64,000 nucleotides of DNA from Rhea pennata (Eukaryota > Chordata > Aves > Rheiformes > Rheidae): positions 129,001-193,000 of the forward strand of contig NC_084671.1 of assembly GCF_028389875.1 (NCBI RefSeq). The letters are read 5' to 3'. The first letter of the stretch is position 1, and each line of letters opens with the position of its first letter. The notes under the pieces were generated by a model that did not search any database, was not told where the DNA came from, and worked only from the letters and a program-made list of their open reading frames with translations. Made by a program: the position numbers and the translations under genes. This document shows, in pieces, positions 38,101-51,600 of the stretch.

Positions 38101-40644
38101 CTTAAAGTGTGGCAGATTTCTATCCCATTAATTTATCTACTAAGCAGCAGCTGCTTCTCCATTATAAGGAATTCATGTGCATCTCATACATATATACAAG
38201 TTTATTCTTAAGAATTTTGAACCATACGTTATCACTATTAACAACATTTTCCTTCAGATACCCTCAAAACTTGCATGTCTCATATTACCTACCTTTATTT
38301 CAGGTAAAATGTTGAAATCAGCCTTCTTTATAAATCTTTATGAAGTCTACTTCTGGCTTTGTATTTTGGCTCTTCAAAAATACCTAAGTTCTTAATAAGA
38401 TCCTACTTTAGGCTGATTGATTATTATTTTAAATCTGTATTTATCCGAGCAGACTTCTCTCTGCTCAGAGAAAGTCACTGACACCCAAAGGAATGGTTAC
38501 TTGTTAATAAATTCTGACACAGAACAACTCAAGCTTACCTTCATTTTCCTTGGTATATTTTACACCATGTGGGTGCACTGTGTAGCTTCTGGAAGCGAAG
38601 TTTTTCAAGTGAATAATAATGGAATCTCCAACTTCTCCCTTAATGATAGGGCCTAAAAAACCCAGCCAGGCAGGTTTCTCAACTACCACATCATATAAAT
38701 TATTGGTGTATTGAGTATAGATAGCCTTCTTATAAATGCTTCCTATCCTACGTGGTCCTCTTTTGAGAAAGACTTCAGCCTGCCTGTGGAGCAAATACAA
38801 ATCTACATTGTAGCATCAGATATTCATTCTATATTTGAATAGTATTAATCAGTAGGATCTTGAATAAAGACCATACCTCTATAGCACTGTCCATAATTAC
38901 ATCTGTGGTTAGGAGCAAATATGGCTCTGAACCTAAAGAGTTAGCCACTCAGACAGAGACTGAATATTACGCAACAATCTGGTTTTTTTCCCCATGAATA
39001 TTTGTAGAATTAAGATAATTGTATTTCATACAGTATTTGGCTGTCCATGTGGACAAGACAAATAATAGGCACCAAAAGCTCTTTTCTTCCAGAATAAATT
39101 TATCTTGAATATTAAGGTGAAAAAGGCTATCTTAGTCTGAAGTACAGTTTGGCTATGTAGAATAATGTTTGCGTCTTTGAATGGTACTTGCTTATCCCTT
39201 GTTAGAGTAGGTATCCATTTTTTTGGAATTTTCTTGCTCATGCTCTTGCATGCTTAAAAATGCTGTGTAATTTTCCATAGCCTGTTCAAAACAATTATTT
39301 CCGTTATCAAAGTATTATGTTGGCCAAACAGTCCTTTGCAATGAAGAGCAGACTTTTCAGCTTTAAAATACACAGATGGCTATTAAAGGTGGCTGGACAT
39401 GGACAAGACTACCGAGTGCTGCTGAGGTCCTGCGTGTGCAGAGCGCGCGGAGCAGCCTTGAGGCCAAGCCTTTGCCTGACTCACCAGTCGCTGTCTCAGA
39501 GCATGATGGCGCACTCACCCTCCTAACACTTCATTCTACAGACATAGCCCAAGAACGTACAAAAAGGCCATCAGAGAGCAGGGCACTAAACAATGACCTC
39601 CTTAATCAACTAAGTGAAACCGTATATTTAGGCAGAAATACTGCTGGTTATCACACTGGAGAAACCACAATTCAAATGCGGAAGTTGATTAAAGTAGGAA
39701 ATCTTTAAACCCTTATTTACAAGCTAAATGAGGAATGTATTTTCTAGATTTTTCTTATTTTGATGTGTCTCTTAATTTGATCCTACTTCATTTTAAAGGC
39801 ATTGAGAAAAGGTAGCTAGAAAAAAAATATTTTTCTCTCTCTCAAATCTGTCTTCAATCTATCTCAGGAATCTGAGTTTTCCACATTGATTACTCCTATC
39901 TTAACGGCGCTCTCTTCCTCCTTACCATTACTTATCCTCTGTTGCTACCTTCTTCACCCTGCACAGGACCTTCCCTGCCTTGCAGCAAGCACCGGCTACT
40001 GAGGACGGAAGGACCGAGCTGCACTGCTGAACCTCCCACAAGGGAAAATGATCACTGTCAAAGATAAGCATCTGAAAAGCAAATCTGTACCCAGTAGGAA
40101 AGCCTGAACTTGTTACATTTCTGAGTTTAAAGACATAAAAGCAAAATCCTTCCATTCAGCAATGGAATGTCATGCAAATGTAAACATCATTAAACATGTG
40201 GGGTCTTTTTCTAGTCTTAATTTAGTAAGAATTCCAATAAATTCACAAAAAGCACTTTGCATATTCCAGTGCTTTTAATTAGCAGAAAGCTGGAAGTTAT
40301 TTCTTAAGCAAGCTAGGAAAAAGAAAAAAAAGAAGAAAAAAAGAAAAAGGAAATTTCCTTGTAGGTCTGACACAAAATCCACTGACAAGAATATAATCTG
40401 CTTCACTGACTTCACCAGGTTTTCAGTCTGGTCTGAGTGTCTAAAGTAGACAATCCTGAAAATTCTCAGTATAAAACTGTCTTACTTACTCTTCTTCTGC
40501 AAAAAGCTGTCCAGATACGATATTTTTATTGCCAGGTGCATAGTCCCACACTGTCTCTACAATCCCGATATAGTACTCTCTGCTCACCGCTCCAACTTGG
40601 CAACAGCAAGAAACCAGCAAACAACTTAGGAAGAACAGCTTCAT
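22965..40644 (-). CDS. CP: ceruloplasmin, multicopper ferroxidase (18 exons joined; last few codons unresolved)
   Basis: Exons in transcript order, complement of: 40490-40644, 38539-38783, 36734-36946, 36043-36216, 35095-35349, 33680-33845, 32562-32701, 31862-32002, 31536-31747, 30809-30959, 29460-29672, 28124-28331, 26703-26842, 26096-26224, 25414-25520, 24406-24622, 23596-23735, 22965-23127. All are GT-AG and every phase matches; the total is 1056 codons (human 1065 aa). A Cys-rich signal peptide ([21 protein letters not shown]) precedes six cupredoxin domains. The trinuclear site is visible as HPH and HSH (domain 1) and HFH and HCH (domain 6). Type 1 sites are domain 6 [12 protein letters not shown], domain 4 [11 protein letters not shown] and domain 2 [11 protein letters not shown]. 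The protein oxidises Fe2+ for transferrin loading and is secreted, mainly by liver. Domain 2 has Met where human CP has Leu. HEPH/HEPHL1 are excluded by the missing C-terminal membrane anchor and by synteny. Confidence 0.95.
23596..23735 (-). CDS. CP: CP exon 17, with a (CT)n microsatellite as its 3' splice tract
   Basis: It encodes [20 protein letters not shown] and then [18 protein letters not shown]. The HTAHFHGH segment carries a type 1 His and the HxH pair of the trinuclear cluster. The acceptor is an uninterrupted CT repeat running straight into CAG (plus-strand GAGA run, 23737-23756). Phase 1 in and phase 0 out agree with its neighbours. Confidence 0.93.
24707..24757. repeat. (AT)n followed by a perfect inverted repeat
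   Basis: An AT run (24707-24721) adjoins a perfect hairpin. The left arm is 24726-24740 (TTATTGTCAGATACT), the loop is TC, and the right arm is 24743-24757, the exact reverse complement. It lies in the CP intron between exons 15 and 16, about 105 nt upstream of exon 16 in transcript direction. Confidence 0.9.
35052..35079. repeat. 14-bp direct tandem duplication
   Basis: ATTTCTGATCACTG occurs twice head to tail, starting about 16 nt inside the CP intron that follows exon 5. Each copy contains the palindrome TGATCA. Confidence 0.9.
35756..35803. repeat. purine-rich simple repeat (GA/GGGA)n
   Basis: About 48 nt of nearly pure A/G in the CP intron between exons 4 and 5. It ends in an A run. 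Confidence 0.85.
40490..40644 (-). CDS. CP: CP exon 1 (start codon and signal peptide)
   Basis: ATG is at complement 40642-40644. An in-frame ATG 14 codons upstream would precede the hydrophobic signal by a charged, cysteine-containing leader (MFLFHIFHKVCECK), so the downstream ATG, which starts the signal peptide directly, is preferred. The mature N-terminus is expected near [14 protein letters not shown], matching the KHYYIGIIETTWDY type start of the human protein. The exon ends GAAGA|GTAAGTAAG, a strong donor. Confidence 0.92.
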
Positions 40645-40707
40645 TTTGCATTCACACACCTTGTGAAAAATGTGAAATAAAAACACAGAATGGGCACATG
40701 CAATTTC

Positions 40708-40715
40708 TTTTTATA
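40708..40715 (-). promoter_or_regulatory. candidate TATA box of CP
   Basis: The minus strand reads CATATAAAAAG, about 65-70 nt upstream of the CP start codon. Initiation about 30 nt downstream would leave a 5' UTR of roughly 40 nt. There is no CpG island here, which fits a tissue-regulated liver-type promoter. Not confirmed by any initiator motif. Confidence 0.45.
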
Positions 40716-41783
40716 TGATCTCTCCCAACCCCAATTCTTCTTACTCTCCCCCAACCCCCGCCCCTTGGTTTGCTTTGGCGAACACAATAAAAAGTTGCAC
40801 AAGGCTTGTGTGTGTCAAGGGTAAACAAAAGATTCTGGTGACCTCATTAGTTCAGGTAATCTTCAAAGACATTTCTTTCAATTTCTGCCAACCTACTACA
40901 CGGCAAACTACTATTTAGACGGTAATCAGACTGTAAATCTTGTAGCTGAATTTATGGTACTCTAGATTTAAATGGACTCGTACATCTAAGCCTAATTGCA
41001 CTCTTCACTGTCTTTACCATTGTCTCTGTATTTTGCATCCTAATGAGAGAATAATTCTTGTGAAGTGCTGCAGAAGAAGAAAGCTTTTTGTAAGTGCACC
41101 GTGAAAAAGCTCTAAATGACATTTATTTTTCATTGGCCTATCTACTTCTTTGCTAACATAACTGGAACCAAGACAGGCACTATAGGTGCACTTTCTGCTG
41201 CCTACTTCCCTTGCTCCTTCTGAATCTGCTGATCTCTCTCTTCTGATTCCTCTCTGTACAGAAATCACTGAACTGATAAGACAGAAATGGATGAGGAAGG
41301 ACTGAGGCTACACAGATCACATGTTGATATACACATGGACAAGCTTTGCTCACCCACTACAGTTTCCTTTGAAATGTAAATTTAGCACAAGCTGTGGAAT
41401 ATACAGCTAGAGCCTCTGCAGAGAGGCCTCTGCAGAACCCACTGTTCAAGGAAGGGGGTGAGGCTGCATTTCATTTCCAAGCACTTTCAGTATCGCTTCT
41501 ACCCAAAGGGAAATTCCAAAAAATGAAATCCCTACCCATCCTGTTCCCACTTTATCACCAGACAGGATAAACCACATTCTCTAAAGAAAAAATGTGTAAC
41601 AGATGCATAAAGCTCAAGATAACCCTGTTGCCATTATCTAAACTTACTACTCAGTGCAGGTTTTCTTTTTATTCTCAAGTTCTGTAAATATTTTATCTGC
41701 TAGTTTCATTGAAAAAAAAAAATCAACAAATTTGGCTTCTAAACACAGGACTTTTAAAAAGCACCTAACAAATTTGTAATTGC

Positions 41784-41806
41784 TTTTTTTTTTTTTTTTT
41801 TTTTTT
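41784..41806 (+). repeat. T23 homopolymer
   Basis: Twenty-three consecutive T in the intergenic region upstream of CP. Confidence 0.85.
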
Positions 41807-44780
41807 CCAAGCATACATCAACAATCTCAAGGCTGTGTCTGAAGCTTATTTAGACACACGAACCCAACTGTAAACTTGCAAGCTGTAAAGACTTCCAGTA
41901 AAGACATATCCTCAGTCACTTGGACATTTTTAAAAACTCTTTTGCAGCTGAGACACTGACACTGTCACACTCATTCAAAATGACACTTTTCAGTGTTATG
42001 ACCACTTAAAAATATTCATAATGAAACAATCTTCTCTGAACCTATTTTCTTAAGCTCAGAAACATTTATGATTGTTCTGGAGAGAAGACTAAGATTCAGA
42101 ATATAACTAAAGTACAACAGCTTTCCTTTTACTACATAACTACTTCACCAGGATTGTGATATATAGAAAAAATCACCAATTTTAACCACTATTCATATAC
42201 AAAAGTTCAGACATTGTCAGAAAATTGAAGGTCTTAAACTCACCTTTCAGAACCTTTCAAATGTGCATTAAATGGAGGATTCTGTTTCTCCCTATGTGAC
42301 TGTATCCAGATCCAAGTTTTGAAAAGCTGACAGACTGTGATGAAATTCTAGAGTTTCCCAAGTTGGCCTCAGATGCTCAGAATAATTTATGTAAGGTTTC
42401 TTTTTCTTTTCCAAGGATGAATGATAATGGTCTGTTGAAAAGACCAGTTTGTACCAGCTGTATATGCCCCATGTGCAAATTAAATCAGGTAAAAACAATA
42501 ATAAAATGCTTACCTCCTTCTTTATTACTGGAATTCAAATGAATTCCTTAATACTCAGCTAACTGAGAATCATTCATGTGCCTGTGGACTGCTGGGTTTA
42601 ATTTGCTCTAAGCTGTCACTGAATCAAGGCAGAGAAAAGGCAGATAACCAGTATAACTGAATTCCCCATATTACTTCAAGGGTAGAAACATGAACAATCC
42701 CTTGCTTTAGTCCCTTGACTTCCTTGAATTACTGTTTCTTGATTTGCAGAACAACTACATATTGTTTTTATTTAAAGACAAAAGCTTCTAACATGCAAGA
42801 TTTTTCCATTGCAGCTTTTAATCAATCCTTGCCCAAGTATTAAGAAATTCATGAGTCTGAGTATGCTCCTGTTATCTTTAAGGATCTCAAAAAATTTATG
42901 GGGCTGACTGAGCCTCCCAAGCCTGTGTAAGTCTCTTCAGAAGGTGTTTAAAGAACAAGAGTCTCTCTCCTTTGATAGACAGAACCTAAAAAGACTGAGC
43001 AACTAAATTATTTAATTAAATTAGGAAACAATAATCTGGAAAAAAGAAAAATCAGCAAAGCCTCCCAGTGAGATTGAACTGAATCCTACAATTTCAAAAT
43101 TTCCTAACTTGAACAATTTGTTTAATCTGCTGCCCATCCTGCTGTTCTGGCTTCCTGCAAAATCTTTGCAGGTAGATACCCTTTAAAGTTCTTGGGAACT
43201 TACTTTGTTTTCTAGCACTCTATACTTTTCAGTAGGCAAAAAGCTTCCATTATCTGAAGAATAGGGAGGTGCATTAGCAGATCATACTGCAGTGAGATTC
43301 ACTTTTACCTGCAGAAAGGAGTAATATGCCCCAAAATGCAAAGGTGGGTGAGGTTCCACATTACTGCAAATCTCTATCCACAATTATTTGTGGACAGTCT
43401 CAGATCATTTCTACCTTCATATGTCTGTCACTGATAATGATATCAAGGAGAAAATTACTGGCATTTGTGTAGGTATGGTCAAAAATGAGCCTTAACATCT
43501 GTTTTTAGTTGCAATGTTTTAAATGCAGCCCTGCCTCCAAGTAAGAGATCAATGCATGTCTGAGAAGCATGGCATTTGATAAGGACAAATGTCTCTGAAC
43601 TGGCTGAAGATCTGACTGAAAGAATGACAGTCCTGTCCCAGCCACAGCACTAGGACACAATGGCAAAACCCATCAGCTGAGAGGAATTAATAATGCCAAC
43701 ACACTTACCTTTAGGTTTCAGCATTAACTCTGGATGACAAATAAAGAGCGTTGCAGAATCAATGCTCTTTAAAAAAGAATGCTCAACTTTTAAAAATAAC
43801 CAAATTACACAGTGTATTCTTTGATTTAAGCCACAGAAATAAGAGATACAAGCCAGAGGTAGAGAGGAAATGTAGGTTCACAGGACACAATCACAATAAT
43901 ACATGAAACAAAGTCAGCTGATCTGTATCCATGGCTAATTCCAGCACTAACAATATCCCTGTGGAAAAAAATGTGAAACTTTTCCTTGTGTTTCCTAACA
44001 GTCAAACTCAAAACTTTTCATTGTCAGAGACAAACGTTTGGGAAAGTGGAGAAAAGGACAGTTAAGAGCAGGAGAAGGGGTTAAGAGTTTCCAGGTGCAA
44101 ACTGTAGGTATTTCATTGGTTTTATCCAGCAGATCTACTTAAACAGACCCTGTTTGCCTAAAGATAAATCTGTATTTTCCCTATGACCGGGCTGGACCCT
44201 GAAAAGAATACCCTCTTTGTTTTCTTTCCTCAGTAAGATGGAGCCATTCATCTACGGAATATTTTGCAATTCTGGGCGTTTTCTGCTCTGAATGTGTATC
44301 CCATGCATACTATTTTTCATTCAAATAACCAAAATCTTTTCCAGATATTTCTAACATTCTCAAAATAATCAATTATATGGTTTGCAGTCACGAAACCTGC
44401 CAGATTCTGCAAGCTATTTGGTAGGTAAGGGTTGACAAATTTTTTGTTTTCCCTTCTCAGAATATAGGATTATCACATACGGTACGACATACCTGTAAGC
44501 CTATAGAAAACCAAGTGTACAGTTGCAAAGAAATCCCATTTTGTAATCATATACCTTCTTATCATGCCTCCCTGTAAATGACTGAATTTCCACTGGAAAT
44601 GAAATAATTCTTTGAGGACATTAACAAAACTTTTTAACTGTTAATTTTTAAAAGATGATTCTTTTTCATCTGATTATTATCAGCAAGCATGTTACCCCTC
44701 CAATGCAGCAAAGTCATGGCATTTACCAGTTAGTGTTTGGTACTCACAGGGTTCCCTAATAATTCTTGTAGCATTTGTTC

Positions 44781-44856
44781 AAAAAAAAAAAAAAAAGAAA
44801 GAAAAAGAAAAAAAAGAAAGAAAGAAAGAAAAAGAAAGAAAGAAAGAAAAAAAAAA
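44781..44856 (+). repeat. poly(A)/(GAAA)n simple repeat
   Basis: A pure-purine tract beginning with A16 and continuing as GAAA and GAAAAA units to 44856. It lies about 750 nt beyond the TM4SF18 stop. Confidence 0.92.
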
Positions 44857-45603
44857 GCCTGCCTTTGAACATCAAAAGAAGAAGAAATCCAGCACAGCTA
44901 TCACAGCATACTAATTAGCACAGCTGACTTCAGAGCTATGTATCTAATCTTAAATCAGGCCTTGGTGTCTTTCTACAAGCTGTACCTCAAGAAGGCTCTA
45001 CAGTAATTTTCAGTAACCACTTCGTGCAGTTAAAAAGTTTCTAGATAGAATAGGTCAGACTACTGCTTTCATGACCATAATGGTTCTGTCTGTAATTAAA
45101 ATTAGTCATTTAGAAGTGTCAAGGCTTGATTCAGCATACTAATTCTCAGGAGAATAATGCCTGCCATAGTAGACTTTGAATCAGGCTCTTTCAGAACAAG
45201 AAGTGTTCCTCCATTATAAACAAAGAGAGGAGAAAGAAGAGGAGTACGCTTATATACAGCAGTTTACTCAGAAAAGGAAGTTTCAGTATGAAAGCAGTCC
45301 CACGGTATTCAAACATCCCTATTGTCAGAACAAGTTGGAGAGTCAAAAGAAAAAATAGAGAGTCACTGCCAGGGACAACCAGACAAGTTAGAAAACAGTG
45401 CCTCTTTAGGAAAATGCAGGTGTTCAGCATTTAGCCATTAAACAATTCAAAAAACTTTATCCAAAATATAAAGGTTTGAGGGAGAAAAATTTAAGACAAG
45501 TGTTTCATTTGTCTTCGCAGCACCCAAATCTACCATAACAAATGCTGGAGAAGCCATTTCTCTCTTCTCTTGATTTTGCAGCAGTGAAGACTTTCTTGCC
45601 ATT

Positions 45604-45618
45604 TCAGATAATCCCAGC
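45604..45618 (-). CDS. TM4SF18: TM4SF18 terminal 15-nt coding exon
   Basis: The minus strand shows a long pyrimidine tract ending CTTTTGCAG, then GCTGGGATTATCTGA, which is A-G-I-I-stop. This matches the PGII ending of the human protein. The preceding exon ends TTTGTTCAG|GTAGTA at a codon boundary, so phase is kept. The coding part is far too short for ORF finding. Confidence 0.9.
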   Translation of the reverse strand, partial: AGII

Positions 45619-48600
45619 CTGCAAAAGAAAAAAGGAAGAAGTGAAAGGCCTCTTTTTTCCACTTCATATGAATAATATAGAAGTTAATATAGGAGTTCCT
45701 CTGACTGTTTAGCATCCACATGCAATTACTTTCAACACACCCTACAGGCTCCAGAGGTGATCTATCGTTCCCAAGAACAAACTGACAATACTTCTTTGAC
45801 TTCCTTGAAAGCTGCCCTGGGTCTCAGGTTAATCAGGTTGTCATCTGTTAGAATGTAAAGTGTTTTGAGAGAACTTGCCTCATGCCTTGACCTTATTATA
45901 GGTGGTTGTTACAGTAAGCTCTCACAAGAACCACCTTCCTTTCCTGTTTGCTCAGGACCCTCCATAGACACTGCAGCTTCCCTGCCCTCCTCACTCAGCA
46001 CACTCTAGGAGACATTTATGCTGGACAAGAACTGACTTCCTACCTGCCCTGACCTCCCAACACTGTTTCTCAATGCATTTGTAAGAAAACTTACATGATA
46101 AAGCTATCCCTACTCTGCGTATGTGTGTATATACATATAGTCACACACACACAAATATATGTGTATATACACATATATACATGCATATATATATATGCAT
46201 ACATGTATGTGTGCACGAACATGCACATTTGGGGTTATTTCTATTAATGCAGAAGTCTTTCTCAAATGTTCTGTCATAACTGACCTTCTGGAGAGCAGCT
46301 CTGTAGAGAAGAACCTGGGAGTGCTGGTGGATGACAAGTTGACCATGAGCCAGCAATGTGCCCTTGTGGCCAGGAAGGCCAATGGTATCCTGCGGTGCAT
46401 TAGGAGTGTTGCCAGCAGGTTGAGGGAGGTGATCCTGCCCCTCTTCTCAGCCCTGGGGAGGCCTCGTCTCGAGTACTGGAGTCCAGTTCTGGGCTCCCCA
46501 GGACAAGAGAGACATGGAGCTACTGGAGAGAGTCCAGTGTAGGGCTACAAAGATGATCAGAGGGCTGGAGCACCTGCCCTATGAGGAACAGCTGCGAGAG
46601 CTGGGCCTCTTCAGCCTGGGGAAGTGAAGACTGAGGGGGAATCTTACCAATGTGTACAAGTACCTGAAGGGAGGGTGTCAAGGGGATGGGGACAAACTAT
46701 TTTCAGTTGTCCCATGCAAAAGGACAAGAGGCAGTGGGCAGAAATTGAAGCACAGGAAGCTCCGCCTGACCGTGAGGGGGAATTTCTTCCCTGTGAGAGT
46801 GATGGAGCACTGGCACAGGTTGCCCAGAGAGGTTGTGGAGTCTCCTTCTCTGGAGATACTCAAGGCCCGCCTGGATGCAACCCTGTCTAACATGCTCCAG
46901 GTGACCGTGCTGAGTGGGGAGGTTGGACTAGATGATCTCCAGAGGTCCTTTCCAACCTTACTGATTCTATGATCTTTGCTCCCTCCAACCGTGGAAAACC
47001 TGAATGCCACACTAAGGTGTATCACTTTACACCAGCACACAGGTTAGCAGCACCAGTTACTTGAACTCTTGAGTTCAAACTTATCCTTCTGCCCAAAGCA
47101 GAGCCTTCCTGGTTATTATTTTAATAATCTACTGAAAACACAGTCAAAACTGATGCTTAGACCACGAGTGCTAAGTATTATCTGTTGCCTCTTCCTCTCC
47201 TTGCTGTGAAAGCCACACACAGGTAAAGAAAACTAATTTAAACTGAATGCCAGAAGAAAGATGCTCAGAAACTTCTGCTAACATAAAAGTAATGAACTCA
47301 ACATCGATGCTGAACTCCCAAGCTGCCTTTTTCCTTCTCAGTTCTAGTCCTAAAAGTAAGAGGGAGCAATCTGCAATCCCTGTATACCACAAGGAATTAC
47401 TGGATGAATCAAATGCTTTACTATCAGCACATGTCTTCTGCTACTAAAAATGCAGCAGCATAGAGATGGTATAAAACAAAAGGGCAGGTCCTCAACTGAG
47501 TGGAATTGGTAAAGCTAAACTGAATTGGAGCTGCTGAATAAATGACCTCAGATCTTTTACTACCTGAACAAAGACAGAATAGGTCCCACAGAGTGTCCGT
47601 TTCAACTCAGCAGCCACTTTGAGGAAACAGATGATCATCTGAAGTCCACTAAGTGCTATTAGGATAGAGAGTAAAATGATGTTCCATTCCACTATGTTTG
47701 CAGGTTCGGTGCACCGAGACCAAGCAGAGTAATCTGTGAGGTACCTATCAGAGAAACAGCGATGTGAGGCAAATTAAATGTAGCATATGCAATTATATTC
47801 AAACACACATTATTTTAGCTGTAATATATAAAAAAACCAATCTTGCTTCAAGTCCATGAGACAAACCCTGGTCTTTCATCACATCAGCCTAAGTCCTGCA
47901 TAATTTCTAATTCAGCTGAGTAAAATGACCTGTGTTGGTGTAACTGAAATACGATTCAGGACCAGGGTCTCTCAAATGCCTCTGCTTCACTGATTTTCTT
48001 CTGATACCCTTGACACGTAAGTGTTAGAGAGGCACTAGCATTTTCTGCACATGGCATAAGCCAAGTTTAAAACAGGAACATTTCCTCTATTGGTTTAATT
48101 TCAGCTTTATGTTAAGTCTAGCTGTGATCAGTATCAAGTACTAGCAAAGAACAGGAGCACACAAACACCACTGGTCTGACCAGTGTGTGCAGCGCTGCAC
48201 TGAGTGTCACCATATGCAACTTCCAGTTGTTCTATAGCCATGCTTTGCCTCCCTGAGCATCTCATAATGTGCATGACTGACATTTGCCAGCTGTGCCCCT
48301 CTGAGACACAGTATAACCTGGGGGTTAATTCCAAGAACTTTCATTACAATTACCCATTCTGTGTCAATTTCTATTTCTCGAAACATTCATAACTCACATG
48401 TTTGAGCTGAATCGCACCTGGCCTTTTATATTGAAATCATGCTCCCTTTTCACATACATCTATTTCTAAATGGATGTTGACATATTCACATCACATTTCC
48501 AAATGGGATAGTAATAACAATAATATGTAACAGAGATTGCAGGATCTATTTTAGTGTTTTAAAAGAATGCTGGAAAGAATTTGGCATAACTTGAAATATT

Positions 48601-51600
48601 CAAAGTATTACAAACTTCCATTTTTTAAAGGGAGAATGTAAAATCTTGCCAAAGCAGTGCCTCTGGATCTGAATCAAACCAATCAAAAACTTCCAGTGGT
48701 CGAACAGCAGAGTTCATTGAGCTTTGCAAGTTAGAGAGAGGTCTACCATGTTAATAAACATAAAAATGCCACCTATGATCTTTGAACCAAAAACTTGAGG
48801 AATCTGAAAATATATTCTGAGGAAGTATCCATCTACATTAACTCTAAAGTTATATGCTTTACTAGGCATGTGATGGTGACCACTGCCAGACAAAGGATAC
48901 TTGGCTAGATGGACCTCCAGGTTTGATCAGTACAAAGAATCTTAGGTTTAAGCTTTCCTTGTGAGGATGTACACACCTTTCTTTGAGGATTCTGGTGCTC
49001 ATTCAGAAGCTGAAAAACTTCACTCTCACAATGTAGGTCATGGTCAAGAGACTGTACCATTTTCTATAAAGTTCTGAGATAATTTGTCTGGCTTTTGTTT
49101 TGATATACAGTTTCTTTCAGCACAGTTACACAGATGTTTCTTACCTTCCAGCAGTGTCTTTGAAGATATAATCCCATCCAGTTGATGAATTGCAAAAGGG
49201 GCCTTGGATTAACCCCCAGACAGAAATGATGCAATTGTACCCGGAGAAAGCAATTCCAAGCAGGGCTAGTACAATTGAAATAAAACTCTGAAGTGAAAAG
49301 AGAAAAATATTACAGCATGAAGACAGTCTCCAAAGCAAATAAAATCACTCACGCTACCCAGCTACTTCCTCAGGACTGAATTTCACATGTGGCTGTCCCA
49401 ATCTTCAAAATTCATAAAGAAAAATACCAAGTAAAGAATAGTAAGCATACACTTACAGAATAAAAATTAAAATATATTTTAATACAGCTTCACAACTGTC
49501 CATTATATATTGAGACTTTTTTTAACTTGCATTTTTGCCAAGTTGTACCCCAGAATGCTAAAGAACACGCATTAAACATGCCTGCATCCCAGACAGTGTA
49601 TATTGAGTTATTACTGGATTAAGTAACTTCCAAATGATATCAGCAAGGTGATGAAGCTATTTAGTTGGGGTACCAGATGAAAATTCTCAGGCCTTTTATG
49701 TTCTTATTTTACTAGGATTTTTGTGTTTATTTTTCCTTTATCTTGCCTATGCATCAGAAGGAAGAAGCTACGCTTTCTATGACCTCTCAACCTGACTCAG
49801 AATCCTTCTCTGTGAAAAGAAGCAGAAACAAAGCAGAGCAGAGAGTGAAAGACTGTCCTCAAAACACAGGAGCAGGAAGGCACGCAGAACAAATGCTGAA
49901 GAGATATATAAAAACAACAGAAAGACTCACCCTGTAGGTTTTGTTACAGCTCTCGCTCTGGCAGCACCGATAGAACAAGTTACTCTCCAGTGTTATTAGA
50001 ATTACTGCTAACAGAAGGATCTGTAAGGGGACATTATAAGGTGAGGACGAGGACTGCAGATATTGAGCCAAAATCTCCCTGGCCTATGAAGGGCAGGCAT
50101 TGTGTCTGTTGTGCTGGGCTGGGATTTTTACAGCAGCTCACTAGGAAAACTCATATACTGAAGGCAAACCATGAACCTGGACTGTGTCTATTTGATCATC
50201 ACTTTGCTCTTGAAATACAGAAGCATAGTGTCTCCTACCACAGCAAAATGTTGCTAGCATGATGCAACTATAGTGGTAAAGCTGAAGGAGTAAATCCAAG
50301 TAAAAGAATCACTATCAGTGAAAGGAAGGGTGTTTTTTTTATCAACCTAACCATATCAGTTCTGTATCAGCTTTTCCACAGTTACACGATCACGACATCA
50401 CCTCCCTACCAATACAGCTATCAGAGAAAAACTCAGTAGTTCAAGCTTTCATTTTAACTCACTTAGACTTTCATCTGTTTTCCCTGTCAATTATCCATAG
50501 TATTTTTCTCAGAATATCAAAAATTCACAAATTGTCACTCAGAGAGGTACTGGATTGAATAAAGGCATAAGAAAAGGGAACGTTTCTGAAACTGGAGAAA
50601 GGAAGGAGATGGCCCTGGATTTGTCAGTTATGAAGGCTGGAGGTTAAGAGAAAAATACATGAAGAAAAAGATAAGAATTAACTCAAAAATATAATGGAAC
50701 CAGCAATATCAGCATTTTAAGTAACCTATTGCTTGGAACTACTTAAAATGCCATCAGCCACCATAAACTTTGCTGACATTAGAGTTTTCACCACTGGGAT
50801 GAGCTCTAGAAAAAATTCCAGTGAGGGCACAGCACTATCCTCTCATCTGCTGTTGGCCTGTTTGTAAGAGCTTCATTTAAAAGTTGTTAATACATGGGTA
50901 ATGATCCTGAAGCTAAAAAATGTTTCAGAATATGAATCTTCCTTTTGCAGTTAACCTTTTCCAAATTTTTAACTATCCTTATTCCTTTAAATTCTCTGTC
51001 TGATAGCATTTTCTTGCTCTAGGTCTTCTACTGCTCTAGAAAGAATATACAATTTCAAAAGAAGGTCTCAGGTTTTAGTATCTCTCCCTGTGGAGTACCT
51101 TCAAAAAAGAAAAAAAAAATCTGATTATTTGTATGCACTTGTGTGACATTACTGCTTTCTGTTCCAAAGGCTCTTTTGTGTATACAGTGAAAAACGTGAG
51201 TAGTACGGAACTCAAGTTTGTTGATGCAAATAAGTATATTGCAAATGCAACATGAAAAATCTTACTACATCAGTTAGGGACAGACAGCCTTTTACATTTA
51301 GCACAACAGTGGCACTTGATGTAGATCTTGCTGTATAGTGAACTGTATGTAGTTTTTTGAAAGACTGTATGCAGCTCTTAAACAGATGTGAACACTTCTG
51401 GGAGGTTTTCTAGGTTTGGTTTTGTTTTGTTTTGCTAAAAGAGCTTTAATTCAAATGCCACTGAAGACTAAAGCAAAATAGTACCTGAACCAATAATAAA
51501 ACTGCAACTTATACATAAGCAAAAAAGCCACTAGATGAATCACATATATAGAAACTAAATAGCTTGCAGTGTTTTTGCCAAAATAATCCATAGTCCCTTT

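Larger units (their letters stand above)
40716..45603. other. intergenic, CP promoter side to TM4SF18 3' end
   Basis: AT-rich sequence with no exon that fits a known family, no CR1 match and no tRNA-like element that I can see. It contains T23 (41784-41806) and an A/GAAA repeat (44781-44856). Its left part should hold the upstream regulatory DNA of CP. The TM4SF18 3' UTR must occupy part of the right end, but I see no canonical minus-strand AATAAA close to its stop. Confidence 0.6.

Noticed and set aside
39317-39708. Overlapping open frames in CP intron 1
   Set aside because: No conserved motif and no fit to a CP exon; the flanking CP exons already join in phase without it.
22965-40644. Hephaestin or hephaestin-like identity for the multicopper oxidase
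   Set aside because: No C-terminal transmembrane segment is seen near the last domain, and the neighbours HPS3 and TM4SF18/TM4SF1 are those of CP.
46159-46972. Open frames resembling new proteins between TM4SF18 exons
   Set aside because: They are the end of the CR1 reverse transcriptase, frameshifted, followed by the CR1 3' end.
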